Below the pieces are notes generated by a model. The model did no database searches, was not told the DNA's origin, and worked only from the letters and a program-made list of their open reading frames with translations. Positions 1 to 8,649 of a DNA stretch of 64,000 nt are shown here, piece by piece. Numbering within the stretch: position 1 is the stretch's first letter; every line of letters begins with the position of its first letter. Where the stretch lies: positions 14,717 to 78,716 of the forward strand of contig DDPY01000050.1 in NCBI GenBank assembly GCA_002342415.1, given 5' to 3'. The translations under genes were made by a program, and so were the position numbers. The DNA comes from Prevotella sp. UBA2456 (GTDB taxonomy: Bacteria; Bacteroidota; Bacteroidia; Bacteroidales; Bacteroidaceae).

Positions 1-71
1 GTACAAAGAAAATGTGCCACAGCGCTCGTGTTTGATGTTACATTTATGTTACAATTATCTAAAACCCTATT

Positions 72-1382
72 TTATTTGGTGCGTACGTATGTCCGGTAGC
101 CATAGACAATGATGACTAAGAAACAGATCAGTGGTAGCACGAACGAGATATTTACGGCAGGCATGCCCATGACTGTATGCTGGTCGATGATGCTGGCCTG
201 GAGTGGGGGTAATACCGAACCGCCGAGGATGGCCATAATCAGTCCGGCAGCACCAAACTTCGCATCGTCACCCAGTCCCTGCAGGGCTATGCCATAGATG
301 GTGGGGAACATCAGCGACATACATGCCGAGATGGCTACAAGGCAGTAGAGCCCCCAGCGACCGTCGATGAAGATGACTCCCAGCGTGAGCAGCGAGCCTG
401 CTACAGCCAGGATGCCAAGCAGTGCTCCTGCGTTGATATACTTCAGGAAGTAGGTGCAGATGAATCGTGAGGTGACAAAAATCACCATAGCCACGATGTT
501 GTAGCGTTGTGACATGACTTCGGCCGCTTGCTCTGATATCCCTTCGTTCATCAGCACGCGCGTGCCATATTGTATAATGAATGTCCAGCACATAATTTGC
601 ACACCCACATAGAAGAACTGCGCAATCACTCCCTCCCGATAATAGTCGATGCGGCAGATGCGCTTCAGGGTGGCTAATGGGTGTACATCGTGGTTCTTGT
701 CAGCATTGTGCGGCATCTTCGTAAACCATATCACAAGAAACATCACGGCAATAATGGCACCGATGGCCAGATAGGGTGTAATCAGCACGGAGAGGTCGCT
801 TTGCTTCATGGCTTCAAACTGGGCATCGTCCAATAGGGCGCGTTCGTCGGTAGAGGCAGGGTGCAGCTTGGCCTGAATAAAGTTCATGGCCACATACATA
901 CCGCATAGCGAGCCCATAGGATTGAAGCATTGAGCCATGTTCAGCCGGCGGGTAGCCGTTTCCTCCGTACCCATTGATAGGATATAGGGATTGCATGAGG
1001 TTTCCAGGAACGAGAGCCCACAGGTCAGGATAAAGTAAGCCACAAGGAAAGGATAGTACATCCCTGTCCACGAGGCAGGCAGAAACAGCAGTGCTCCAGT
1101 GGCATAGAGCCCCAGTCCCATCAGCACGCCTGCTTTGTACGAGTATTTTCTGATGAACATGGCAGCAGGAAAGGCCATGGCAAAATAGCCGCCATAGAAG
1201 GCAACCTGTACCAGTGCACCGTCCGTGACACTCATGCGGAAGATTTTCGAGAATGCTTTCACCATTGGGTTGGTGATGTCGTTGGCAAAGCCCCACAGGG
1301 CGAAACAGGATGTGATAAGGATAAACGGCACAAGATAGCTGACACCGTCTTTCGAGAGGATGGACTGATTGTTCTGCTCCAT
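72..1382 (-). CDS. fucP: FucP-like MFS sugar:proton symporter
   Basis: A 436-aa inner-membrane transporter of the major facilitator superfamily, fucose:H+ symporter type, with about 12 hydrophobic segments. Seen: the family stretch LWGFANDITNPM at residues 29-40 and the LETSCNPY segment with an acidic residue at Glu127, matching the conserved ETxxNP motif of FucP. It is divergent from a secreted pectate lyase (start 1561), so it probably imports a monosaccharide released from pectin-type polymers. Fucose or another deoxysugar is possible; substrate cannot be read from sequence. A -7 box lies 32 bp upstream of the start. Family assignment is firm, substrate is inference. Confidence 0.85.
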   Translation of the reverse strand: MEQNNQSILSKDGVSYLVPFILITSCFALWGFANDITNPMVKAFSKIFRMSVTDGALVQVAFYGGYFAMAFPAAMFIRKYSYKAGVLMGLGLYATGALLFLPASWTGMYYPFLVAYFILTCGLSFLETSCNPYILSMGTEETATRRLNMAQCFNPMGSLCGMYVAMNFIQAKLHPASTDERALLDDAQFEAMKQSDLSVLITPYLAIGAIIAVMFLVIWFTKMPHNADKNHDVHPLATLKRICRIDYYREGVIAQFFYVGVQIMCWTFIIQYGTRVLMNEGISEQAAEVMSQRYNIVAMVIFVTSRFICTYFLKYINAGALLGILAVAGSLLTLGVIFIDGRWGLYCLVAISACMSLMFPTIYGIALQGLGDDAKFGAAGLIMAILGGSVLPPLQASIIDQHTVMGMPAVNISFVLPLICFLVIIVYGYRTYVRTK

Positions 1383-1413
1383 AGTTTTTAGGGTAGTTTT
1401 TTTAGTCTGCCTG

Positions 1414-1421
1414 CAAAGGTA
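1414..1421 (-). promoter_or_regulatory. -7 promoter box for the FucP-like permease
   Basis: TACCTTTG on the minus strand, a perfect match to the Bacteroidota -7 consensus TAnnTTTG, upstream of the start at 1382. No clear -33 element was identified. Confidence 0.6.
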
Positions 1422-1560
1422 GTGGAAATCGGTCGAAAATCAAAATTATTTGCGAATTTTTTTCCTCATTTCTTAAAGAATGTTAGTTGTGAGGACACCA
1501 ATTAAACCAATTCGTCCTTTATGCGTAAAACGAAATAATGATATTTCAAAAACAAATATA

Positions 1561-3297
1561 ATGAAAAAATTATTGATTGTATTGGGTGTGCTGTCTATGG
1601 CCTTATCAGCACATGCTCAGTATCCGGACTTAACAAGTGAGGCCAGTCAGTATATCAAGAAACAAAAAGAACTTTGGCAGGCACATAGCGATTCTGCTTG
1701 GGCTGTGGCATTCCCCATTGTCGTTGAAGAAGCGAAGGCCGGCCGTCCCTATGTGCCCTGGGCAAGCATGCCCTATGACCTGCGTCAGGCACGGATTCCG
1801 GCTTTCCCCGGTGCTGAAGGTGGCGGTATGTACACCTTTGGCGGACGCGGTGGTAAGGTGCTCACCGTAACCACACTGGCTGACGACGGTCCCGGCTCTT
1901 TCCGCTGGGCCTGCGAGCAGGGCGGTGCGCGCATCGTGGTGTTCAACGTTTCGGGCATCATCCGTCTGAAGTCGCCCATCTATGTGCGTGCTCCCTATAT
2001 CACCATTGCCGGACAGACAGCCCCGGGCGATGGCGTGATTATTGCCGGTGAGTCGTTCCAGGTGGATACGCACGATGTGATTGTCCGTCACATGCGCTTC
2101 CGTCGCGGTGAGACACAGGTTACTTACCGCGAGGACTCCTTTGGAGGTAACCCCGTGGGCAATATCATGATTGACCACTGCTCGTGTGAGTGGGGTCTGG
2201 ACGAGAATATTTCGTTCTATCGCCACATGTTCGACCTCAACGACGGCAAGGCTAAGCGTAAGACTCCTACTGTCAACGTGACCATCCAGAACACCATCTC
2301 TGCCAAGGCTCTCGATACATGGAACCATGCCTTCGGTTCTACCATTGGCGGAGAGAATACCACCTTCATGCGTAACCTCTGGGCCGACAATACGGGCCGT
2401 AACCCCAGTGTAGGTTGGGCTGGAGTCTTCAACTTTGTCAATAATGTAGTCTACAACTGGGTGCATCGTACTGCCGACGGTGGTGAGTTCCGCTCGATGT
2501 TCAACTTCATCAACAACTATTACAAGCCAGGCCCGCTCACCCCGAAGGACGAGAACGTAGGCCACCGCATCATCAAGGCTGAGAGTCGCTCGGAGGGCCT
2601 GTTCCCCTTCAAGCAGTTCGGACGTGTCTATGCTCATGGCAACATCATGGAGGGATATCCCGAGATTACCAAAGACAACTGGAAGGGTGGTGTGCAGACT
2701 GCTGATAAGGATGGTGAGATGAACGAGACCGAGCTGACACTGATGCGCTCCAACGAGCCTTTCACCATGCCTTTCCTTACTGTGATGGATACGCGTAACG
2801 CCTATCAGTGGGTGCTGAACAATGTGGGTGCCACTATCCCCTGCCGCGACATCGTAGACCAGCGCATCTGTGAAGAGGTACGCACGGGCAAGGCTTACTA
2901 TGTCGAAGACTATGAGAAGAAGGTGAAGGATAATCCCTATGGTGACATGTGGGGACTGCACAAGAAGTCGAAGAACGAGGAAGGATTCTTCAAGTACCGC
3001 CGTCTGCCCAAGGACAGCTACAAGGACGGTATCATCACCGATCCCCGTCAGATGGGCGGCTATCCAGAGTATCGCTCTTGGAAGCCCTGGAAGGATGCCG
3101 ACGGCGATGGTATGCCCAACTTCTGGGAGGTACAGAACGGATTGAATCCCAACGATCCTTCAGATGCCAACAAGGACTGCACGGGTGATGGATATACCAA
3201 CATCGAGAAGTACATCAACGACATTCCTACTAATGTCAAGGTGGACTGGACCGACCTCAAGAACAACCACGACACGCTGGTGAAGCGTCTCAACTAA
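1561..3297 (+). CDS. Secreted pectate lyase (PL1-like)
   Basis: A 578-aa exported polysaccharide lyase expected to cleave polygalacturonate by beta-elimination. Start chosen at 1561: MKKLLIVLGVLSMALSAHAQ is a clean signal peptide, while the in-frame extension back to 1480 has no such features. Seen: AFPGAEGGGMYTFGGRGGK after the mature N-terminus, followed by right-handed beta-helix repeats typical of pectate lyase superfamily members (VIVRHMRFRRGE, IMIDHCSCEWG), and a C-terminal Ca-binding DADGDGMPNFWE / NKDCTGDGYTN pair resembling thrombospondin type-3 repeats. First gene of a three-gene set (gaps 12 and 18 bp) with secreted partners. PL1-type assignment is from the fold motifs and the locus. 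Confidence 0.85.
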   Translation: MKKLLIVLGVLSMALSAHAQYPDLTSEASQYIKKQKELWQAHSDSAWAVAFPIVVEEAKAGRPYVPWASMPYDLRQARIPAFPGAEGGGMYTFGGRGGKVLTVTTLADDGPGSFRWACEQGGARIVVFNVSGIIRLKSPIYVRAPYITIAGQTAPGDGVIIAGESFQVDTHDVIVRHMRFRRGETQVTYREDSFGGNPVGNIMIDHCSCEWGLDENISFYRHMFDLNDGKAKRKTPTVNVTIQNTISAKALDTWNHAFGSTIGGENTTFMRNLWADNTGRNPSVGWAGVFNFVNNVVYNWVHRTADGGEFRSMFNFINNYYKPGPLTPKDENVGHRIIKAESRSEGLFPFKQFGRVYAHGNIMEGYPEITKDNWKGGVQTADKDGEMNETELTLMRSNEPFTMPFLTVMDTRNAYQWVLNNVGATIPCRDIVDQRICEEVRTGKAYYVEDYEKKVKDNPYGDMWGLHKKSKNEEGFFKYRRLPKDSYKDGIITDPRQMGGYPEYRSWKPWKDADGDGMPNFWEVQNGLNPNDPSDANKDCTGDGYTNIEKYINDIPTNVKVDWTDLKNNHDTLVKRLN

Positions 3298-3309
3298 AGA
3301 CGGTGCCTT

Positions 3310-3918
3310 ATGAAGAAGATTCTATGTGCAGCAATGCTGTCAATACTCACCCTCACCGCAAGTGCTCAGGTTGCGCTGAACACTGAGGGTCAGGATGCGA
3401 AGTATGTGGAGACAATCAAGGGCCGTGCGCAGAAGATTGTCGACGGCCTTGCCCTTGCCGATGCACTGAAGGCAGTGAATGTGCGTAACATCATTGCCAA
3501 CCGCTACTTCCTGCTGAACGATATCCACTCGCGTTACAGCCAGAAGAATCAGCAGGACTCCCTCTATGCTGAACTCTATAAGCACCACTTCGAGCTGGAA
3601 TCGGCTCTGTCGCTCTATCTTAACAGTGAGCAGGTTGATGCAGTCAAGGACGGCATGACCTATGGGCGCTTGAAGCGCGACTACAATGCTCAGCTGGACA
3701 TGATTCCCTCACTGAAGGAGGAGGAGAAGGCTCAGATTCTGGTATGGCTCAAGGAGGCCCGCGAATATGCGATGGACGCGGCCGACTCGAAAGGCAAGCA
3801 CTTCTGGTTCGACAAATATCGCGGTCGCACTAACAACTGGCTCTCCGCCCGAGGCTACGACCTCAAAAAGGAACGCGACAACTGGATGAAACGTATCGAA
3901 GAAGCGAAGAAAAAATAA
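3310..3918 (+). CDS. Secreted DUF3826-like protein of the pectin locus
   Basis: A 202-aa protein with a signal peptide (MKKILCAAMLSILTLTASAQ). The mature part is mainly helical and charged: VETIKGRAQKIVDGLALAD near the N-terminus and DKYRGRTNNWLSARGYDLKK near the C-terminus. The pattern matches the DUF3826 family as I remember it, which is often encoded beside pectin-degrading enzymes; biochemical function unknown. It sits 12 bp after the pectate lyase and 18 bp before the large beta-helix gene, so almost certainly co-transcribed. Confidence 0.7.
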   Translation: MKKILCAAMLSILTLTASAQVALNTEGQDAKYVETIKGRAQKIVDGLALADALKAVNVRNIIANRYFLLNDIHSRYSQKNQQDSLYAELYKHHFELESALSLYLNSEQVDAVKDGMTYGRLKRDYNAQLDMIPSLKEEEKAQILVWLKEAREYAMDAADSKGKHFWFDKYRGRTNNWLSARGYDLKKERDNWMKRIEEAKKK

Positions 3919-3922
3919 CAAT

Positions 3923-4013
3923 GTAAAAAGGTAAAAATGAGAAAAACATCTCAAAGTTTGGTAAAAAGTATGGTAAGAAGGTTTTTTCCTTTTTACCTTT
4001 TTACTTTTTTACC
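3923..4013. repeat. 8-nt repeats and 15-bp inverted repeat across a start region
   Basis: Four imperfect 8-nt units (TTTTTTCC, TTTTTACC, TTTTTACT, TTTTTACC; 3982-4013) encode part of the signal peptide of the next gene. A 15-bp perfect inverted repeat pairs GTAAAAAGGTAAAAA (3923-3937) with 3990-4004, so the ATG at 3937 lies at the base of a possible hairpin. The unit is not a multiple of three, so slippage would shift the frame. Confidence 0.6.
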
Positions 4014-6996
4014 GTTAGGTCTGATAGCCCAGAGTGTGCCGATGGACTATTCCTATTGTGGCTATCACCGTTCAGAAAAGCCTATACCATCGGCAAAGGT
4101 AGCAGTCTATGTGCAGCCGCAAGGAGGCGATTGCAGCGCCTTGATTCAGGCTGCCATCGACTATGTCAGTCAGCAAAAAGCCGACAAACAGACAGGTCTT
4201 CGGGGAGCAGTGCTGTTGGCTCCGGGAACCTATGTCCTCAACGAACCACTACGCATCCGCACCAGTGGGGTGGTGCTGCGCGGCTCGGGTCGTGACCAGA
4301 CCGTGCTCCGAAAGACGGGTTATGACCGCGGTGCCCTATTATATATAGAAGGTACGCGCGAGGTGGTCTACACGGATACATTGTCCGTAGCCGATGTGAA
4401 AGCGGGTTCTGTCAGCATTTCCCTTACGTCTTCTGCCTCCCGCATCCGGCCTCAAAGCCGGGTGGTCATCTGGCGGCCTTCCACCAAGCAGTGGATAGAG
4501 TCGTTGTCCTGTTCCTCTTTCGGAGGAGGGGCTCGCATGGGCTATTGGGCATGGCATCCTGGCGATATAGACCTTCGCTGGCATCGGCAGGTATTGTCTG
4601 TCGACGGCTCTGTGCTTACCCTCGATGCTCCCATCACCTGTAGCATCGAGAGCCGTTGGGGCGGGGCCAAGGTGATTGTCTGCGAGGACAAGGGAGCCAT
4701 TGTTGAGTGTGGTGTTGAGAATCTCTCCTTGGAGAGTGACTATAATCGTGGCTTGCCAATGGACGAAAACCATTGCTGGGATGGTGTCTATGTGGCTGAT
4801 GCTGAAAACTGCTGGGTGCGGATGGTTAACTTCCGCCATTTTGCAGGTTCGGCAGTGGTTCTCCAGAAGTCTGCTCAGCAGATAACGGTAGAGGACTGTA
4901 AGTCGTTGGCGCCCATCTCCGAGGTGGGAGGCTTCCGTAGACGTACCTTCCTGACTATGGGTGAGAAGACGCTTTTTCAGCGTTGCTATTCCGAACATGG
5001 CATCAATGATTATGCCGTCGGCAACACTGCCCCTGGTCCCAACGCCTTTGTACAGTGCGACAGCTATGAGTCGTTGGGTCCCAGTGGTGCCATCTCGTCA
5101 TGGGCTCCTGGCATTCTTTTCGATATTGTCAATATCGATGGCAATGATATCGTGTTCAAGAATTGGGAATTGGAGAAGTTTGGTGCAGGCTGGTCCACAG
5201 CCAATAGCACCATGTGGCAGTCAACGGCATCGGGCTTGTTCTGCTATTCGCCCGACTCGCTCAACCGCAACTATTCCCGTGGCTGCTGGGGACAGGTGAT
5301 GGGCAATGGCGAATATTCCGAGATGAACGAGCACGTGAAGCCTTACTCACTATTTGCCGACCAGTTGGAAAAACGCCTCGGACGCGATGTGAAAGCCCAG
5401 TGTCGTATATTAGAGCGCAACCTGAATGCCAGCAGTTCACCCACTATCGACGAGGCCATGCTGATGGCAACAGAAGCATTGAAACCGCGTGTTACCATGC
5501 AGATGTGGATTGACTCCGCACGCTTCGTCGGTGATGTCGCACAGGGCAAGTTGAAGCCTTTTGAATATAAGACGATGCCGATGCGCGACTTCAACTCCCA
5601 CCAGTATGCCATCGTGAACGGTTGGCTGACCAAGGATCAGTATGTGTTAGTGGGTGGCAAGCATCAGACTCCCTGGTGGAACGGTCGCACCACCGATGCC
5701 GCTATGGCCAAGGCCAAGTATGCCCTGACGCGCTTCGTTCCAGGCTATGAGGGACGGGGAGGCACGGATCGTGTCGACTCGGTGGTGGCAGAGATGCTTC
5801 GTTCGCATACCTTGCTCTTCAGCCAGAACTATGGTCTGTGGACCGACCGCCGCCGCGATGACCATGAGCGCATCCGCCGCAAGAACGGTGATGCCTGGGC
5901 TCCCTTCTATGAGCAGCCTTTTGCCCGTACGGGTATTCCTCTTACTGCTCACCCCTCGTCGCTCTACTCGCAACTGGCCTGGGACGGAATGTCGAAGTAT
6001 GACCTCACGCAACTCAACAAGTGGTACTTCTGGCGTTTGCAGCAGTTTGCCAAAAAGACGGAAGGCTTGGGACTATTGCTCAAGAATCAGCATTACTTCC
6101 AGCATAATATCCTGGAGGCTGGAGCCCATTGGGTGGACTGTCCGTGGCGTACGGCCAATAATGTGAATGGCACTCCATTCTTGGAACCGGTGAATTTCAC
6201 AGGCGACAAGCGCATCTTCACCGCCATTCAGTTCTATGATATCGAGAATCCTGTTCTGCGACAGCTCCACCGCCAGTATATCCGCCAGTCACTGGATGCC
6301 TTTAAGGGGCAGCCCAATGTCATCCACTCTATTGGTGAGGAGTTTACCGGCCCGCTGCATTTTGTGCAGTTCTGGCTCGATGTGGTGGCTGAATGGGAAA
6401 AGGAGAATGGTCAGGTGCTCGTCGATCTGGCTGTGAATAAGGATGTGCAGGATGCCATTCTGAGAGACCCCGTCCGCTCTAAAGTCGTCGACATTATCGA
6501 TATCGAGCAGTGGTTCTATCACGACAAGGGTGAGTATGCTCCCCCAGGTGGCGTGAATATGGCTCAGCGCCAGTATATGCGCAAGATACGCACTGGCGGA
6601 GCCCGCTTTGCCGATGTCTATCGCGCTGTCAGCGAGTATCGGAGCCAGTATCCTGACAAAGCCGTCATCTATGCTGCTCAGAAGCACCCCGAGATGTGCT
6701 GGGCTTCGCTGATGGCTGGCGGTTCGTGTGCGGCCATCCCAGTTAAGGATACTGCTTTCCTTTACGAACTGAGCCAGATGACTCCCGCCACAGCCGTCCC
6801 CGGTGTCTATCTTCTGAAGGGGCCTGCTGGCTGTCTGGTGTATGTGGACTCGGGAACCTACAAGGCGGGTGACAGTGGCGAGGAATATATCCTGTACTCC
6901 ATCGATGCCAAGTCGGGAGCGATTACACAGAAAGGAACGGTTTCCGGCCCGACCGAAATAGCGGAGAAAGGAATTTACTGGCTAAAGAAAAAGTAG
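3937..6996 (+). CDS. Large secreted beta-helix protein of the pectin locus
   Basis: A 1019-aa exported protein, third gene of the pectin set. Residues 1-32 form a basic, Phe-rich signal peptide ending LIAQS; a second possible start is at 3970. Residues about 50-450 carry parallel beta-helix features (GGDCSALIQAAIDYV, APGTYVLNEPLRIRTSGVVL, LRGSGRDQTVLRKTG), as in pectate lyase-superfamily proteins. Residues about 540-1000 form a second domain rich in Trp and Tyr (NGWLTKDQYVLVGGKHQTPW, FTGPLHFVQFWLDVVAEW). From memory this resembles the DUF4955/DUF6298 type seen in pectin loci, possibly a lyase or glycoside hydrolase; no catalytic residues assigned. A terminator follows. Confidence 0.75.
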   Translation: MRKTSQSLVKSMVRRFFPFYLFTFLPLGLIAQSVPMDYSYCGYHRSEKPIPSAKVAVYVQPQGGDCSALIQAAIDYVSQQKADKQTGLRGAVLLAPGTYVLNEPLRIRTSGVVLRGSGRDQTVLRKTGYDRGALLYIEGTREVVYTDTLSVADVKAGSVSISLTSSASRIRPQSRVVIWRPSTKQWIESLSCSSFGGGARMGYWAWHPGDIDLRWHRQVLSVDGSVLTLDAPITCSIESRWGGAKVIVCEDKGAIVECGVENLSLESDYNRGLPMDENHCWDGVYVADAENCWVRMVNFRHFAGSAVVLQKSAQQITVEDCKSLAPISEVGGFRRRTFLTMGEKTLFQRCYSEHGINDYAVGNTAPGPNAFVQCDSYESLGPSGAISSWAPGILFDIVNIDGNDIVFKNWELEKFGAGWSTANSTMWQSTASGLFCYSPDSLNRNYSRGCWGQVMGNGEYSEMNEHVKPYSLFADQLEKRLGRDVKAQCRILERNLNASSSPTIDEAMLMATEALKPRVTMQMWIDSARFVGDVAQGKLKPFEYKTMPMRDFNSHQYAIVNGWLTKDQYVLVGGKHQTPWWNGRTTDAAMAKAKYALTRFVPGYEGRGGTDRVDSVVAEMLRSHTLLFSQNYGLWTDRRRDDHERIRRKNGDAWAPFYEQPFARTGIPLTAHPSSLYSQLAWDGMSKYDLTQLNKWYFWRLQQFAKKTEGLGLLLKNQHYFQHNILEAGAHWVDCPWRTANNVNGTPFLEPVNFTGDKRIFTAIQFYDIENPVLRQLHRQYIRQSLDAFKGQPNVIHSIGEEFTGPLHFVQFWLDVVAEWEKENGQVLVDLAVNKDVQDAILRDPVRSKVVDIIDIEQWFYHDKGEYAPPGGVNMAQRQYMRKIRTGGARFADVYRAVSEYRSQYPDKAVIYAAQKHPEMCWASLMAGGSCAAIPVKDTAFLYELSQMTPATAVPGVYLLKGPAGCLVYVDSGTYKAGDSGEEYILYSIDAKSGAITQKGTVSGPTEIAEKGIYWLKKK

Positions 6997-7003
6997 GCCA
7001 TTT

Positions 7004-7043
7004 AAAGGGAAAAGCATGAAAAATGGCTTTTCCCTTTATTTTT
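7004..7043 (+). terminator. Rho-independent terminator of the pectin operon
   Basis: AAAGGGAAAAGC (7004-7015) pairs perfectly with GCTTTTCCCTTT (7026-7037) around a 10-nt loop, followed by ATTTTTAA. It lies 7 bp after the stop codon of the large beta-helix gene. Confidence 0.85.
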
Positions 7044-7057
7044 AACTTATTTTATGC

Positions 7058-7086
7058 TTGATTTTTTTTTATTTTCCTTATCTTTG
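7058..7086 (+). promoter_or_regulatory. Promoter of the ECF sigma gene
   Basis: TTG (7058-7060), 18-bp spacer, then TATCTTTG (7079-7086), a perfect -7 box. It decides the start of the downstream gene: in-frame codons between 7058 and 7129 are promoter and leader. Confidence 0.7.
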
Positions 7087-7129
7087 CAGCAGAAAACAAA
7101 CTACTAGTACATTTAAAACTAATCGTCCT

Positions 7130-7690
7130 ATGGCAACCAACAACATGAAAAATCGTGTGAAGCGGTTAGTGGCTGAATTTTGTGACGGCAATGACAGGGC
7201 TTTTGCTGAGCTATACGACATGCATGTACAGCTACTGTATAACTATGGGCTGAAGCTCACGTCTGATCATGAACTGCTCAAAGACTGCATCCACGATGTG
7301 TTTGTCAAGGTTTATAACAAGCGCAACGAACAAACCGTTATCAACAACTTCTGTTCTTATCTGTTGATAGCTTTGAAAAACCGTCTGTTGGACGAGTTCC
7401 GCCGCCAGTCTTTCAATACGCCTAACGAGGTAGAGGAATATGATTATCGCCGTTCGGCCGAGGATGTCGAGTGTGAGTATATCGTGCAGGAGCGCGAAGA
7501 GAAGAATATAGCTCGCGTAGCCCATCTCATGAAGCGCCTGACCCACCGTCAGCGGCAAGCCATCACCCTCTATTATCTGGAAGAGCGGAAATATGACGAG
7601 ATATGCGAAATTATGAAAATGAACTATCATTCTGTTCGCAATCTCATGCATCGCAGCATGCTCAAATTGCGTGAGGCCGCTGTCGATTGA
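7130..7690 (+). CDS. ECF-family RNA polymerase sigma factor
   Basis: A 186-aa sigma-70 family protein with region 2 (NDRAFAELYDMHVQLLYNYG and LLKDCIHDVFVKVY) and region 4 (LTHRQRQAITLYYLEERKYD, HSVRNLMHRSMLKLREA). Start 7130 (MATNNMKN) is used because the promoter lies just upstream; 7145 is an alternative. Bacteroidota ECF factors of this kind normally pair with a FecR-type anti-sigma and a TonB receptor operon. Here only a 91-aa anti-sigma-like gene follows, 39 bp downstream, so the regulon is probably elsewhere. Family is firm, target unknown. Confidence 0.9.
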   Translation: MATNNMKNRVKRLVAEFCDGNDRAFAELYDMHVQLLYNYGLKLTSDHELLKDCIHDVFVKVYNKRNEQTVINNFCSYLLIALKNRLLDEFRRQSFNTPNEVEEYDYRRSAEDVECEYIVQEREEKNIARVAHLMKRLTHRQRQAITLYYLEERKYDEICEIMKMNYHSVRNLMHRSMLKLREAAVD

Positions 7691-7729
7691 GCGTTTTCTT
7701 GATGACAAAGACTTAGGTACTTCGTCTTA

Positions 7730-8005
7730 ATGGTAGAAACAGCGAAGTACGTGAAACGAGCCATTTACACTAAGGTTGAGCAATTCTTGTGTGACGATGA
7801 CTTCATTCGTTATGTGATGGATTGTGAGCCCGATAAGGAGTCTTATTGGACGTCTTATCTGTCGGCAGCCCCTCATGTGCGAGCTGCTTATTTGAGAGCC
7901 TATGATATCCTGATGCATCTTGATGATTGCGAGTTGCTGACTCCCGAGCAGGCTGAGCGCCTCAAGCTTCGTATCATCCATTCACTACGGCTATCAGTCA
8001 ACTAA
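7730..8005 (+). CDS. Short anti-sigma-like protein
   Basis: A 91-aa soluble protein directly after the ECF sigma gene. The sequence (VEQFLCDDDFIRYVMD, DKESYWTSYLSAAPHVRAAY, LLTPEQAERLKLRIIHSL) resembles the helical cytoplasmic N-terminal region of FecR-type anti-sigma factors, which binds the sigma factor. The membrane segment and periplasmic FecR domain are absent. It ends in a 4-nt overlap with the convergent rnhB gene (shared CTAA at 8002-8005), so it is either a naturally minimal anti-sigma or the remnant of a longer one. Role is inferred from position and helix pattern only. Confidence 0.5.
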   Translation: MVETAKYVKRAIYTKVEQFLCDDDFIRYVMDCEPDKESYWTSYLSAAPHVRAAYLRAYDILMHLDDCELLTPEQAERLKLRIIHSLRLSVN

Positions 8006-8628
8006 TCCTTGAAGTCGAGGCTTAGCTGACCGTCGCCCAGCATGTTGAACGTCTTTCGATGCACAGGGGTAATCCCGTATGCTTTGATGGCCTTGCGGTG
8101 TTTTTTCGTGGGGTATCCTTTGTTCGACAGCCAGTCGTATTGTGGATACTTTTCAGCCAGCTGGTCCATATAGTCGTCGCGATAGGTCTTGGCCAGAATG
8201 CTGGCAGCGGCAATGCTCAGATACTTGCCGTCACCTTTCACGATAGTGGTGTGCGGCAAGTAGAGCCCTGTGGTGGGGTCCATATAAGGTTTGAAGCGGT
8301 TGCCGTCCACGATGACTGCTTCCGGCCTCACCTGCAGCTGGTCCAGGGCGCGGTGCATTGCCAGGATGGAGGCATTGAGGATGTTCATCTGGTCTATCTC
8401 TTCGGGCGTGACCACTCCTACGGCCCATGCCGTTGCATCGCGCTCTATTATCTCGCGCAGCTGCTTCCTGCGTTTGTCCGTCAGCTGCTTCGAGTCGTTC
8501 AGTTCATCGTTCTTATAGTCCTCTGGGAAGATGACCGCTGCAGCATACACGCTGCCGGCCAGACAGCCACGACCAGCCTCATCGCAGCCTGCTTCCACCC
8601 TTCCCTTATAGTAGTGACTTGCCAGCAT
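8002..8628 (-). CDS. rnhB: Ribonuclease HII
   Basis: A 208-aa RNase HII that removes ribonucleotides and RNA primers from RNA:DNA hybrids. Signature EAGCDEAGRGCLAGSV at residues 12-27 carries the DE metal ligands; further acidic positions lie in VIVDGNRFKPY and AAASILAKTYRDDYM. Length is normal for the family. It converges on the short anti-sigma-like gene with a 4-nt overlap. The upstream neighbour on the same strand is sufS, 21 bp away. Confidence 0.95.
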   Translation of the reverse strand: MLASHYYKGRVEAGCDEAGRGCLAGSVYAAAVIFPEDYKNDELNDSKQLTDKRRKQLREIIERDATAWAVGVVTPEEIDQMNILNASILAMHRALDQLQVRPEAVIVDGNRFKPYMDPTTGLYLPHTTIVKGDGKYLSIAAASILAKTYRDDYMDQLAEKYPQYDWLSNKGYPTKKHRKAIKAYGITPVHRKTFNMLGDGQLSLDFKD

Positions 8629-8649
8629 ACTTTCTCCGTATTTCCTCCA

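Noticed and set aside
1630..2961. 443-codon open frame antisense to the pectate lyase
   Set aside because: The plus strand has a signal peptide, beta-helix motifs and Ca-binding repeats; the antisense product has no domain and is a by-product of codon bias.
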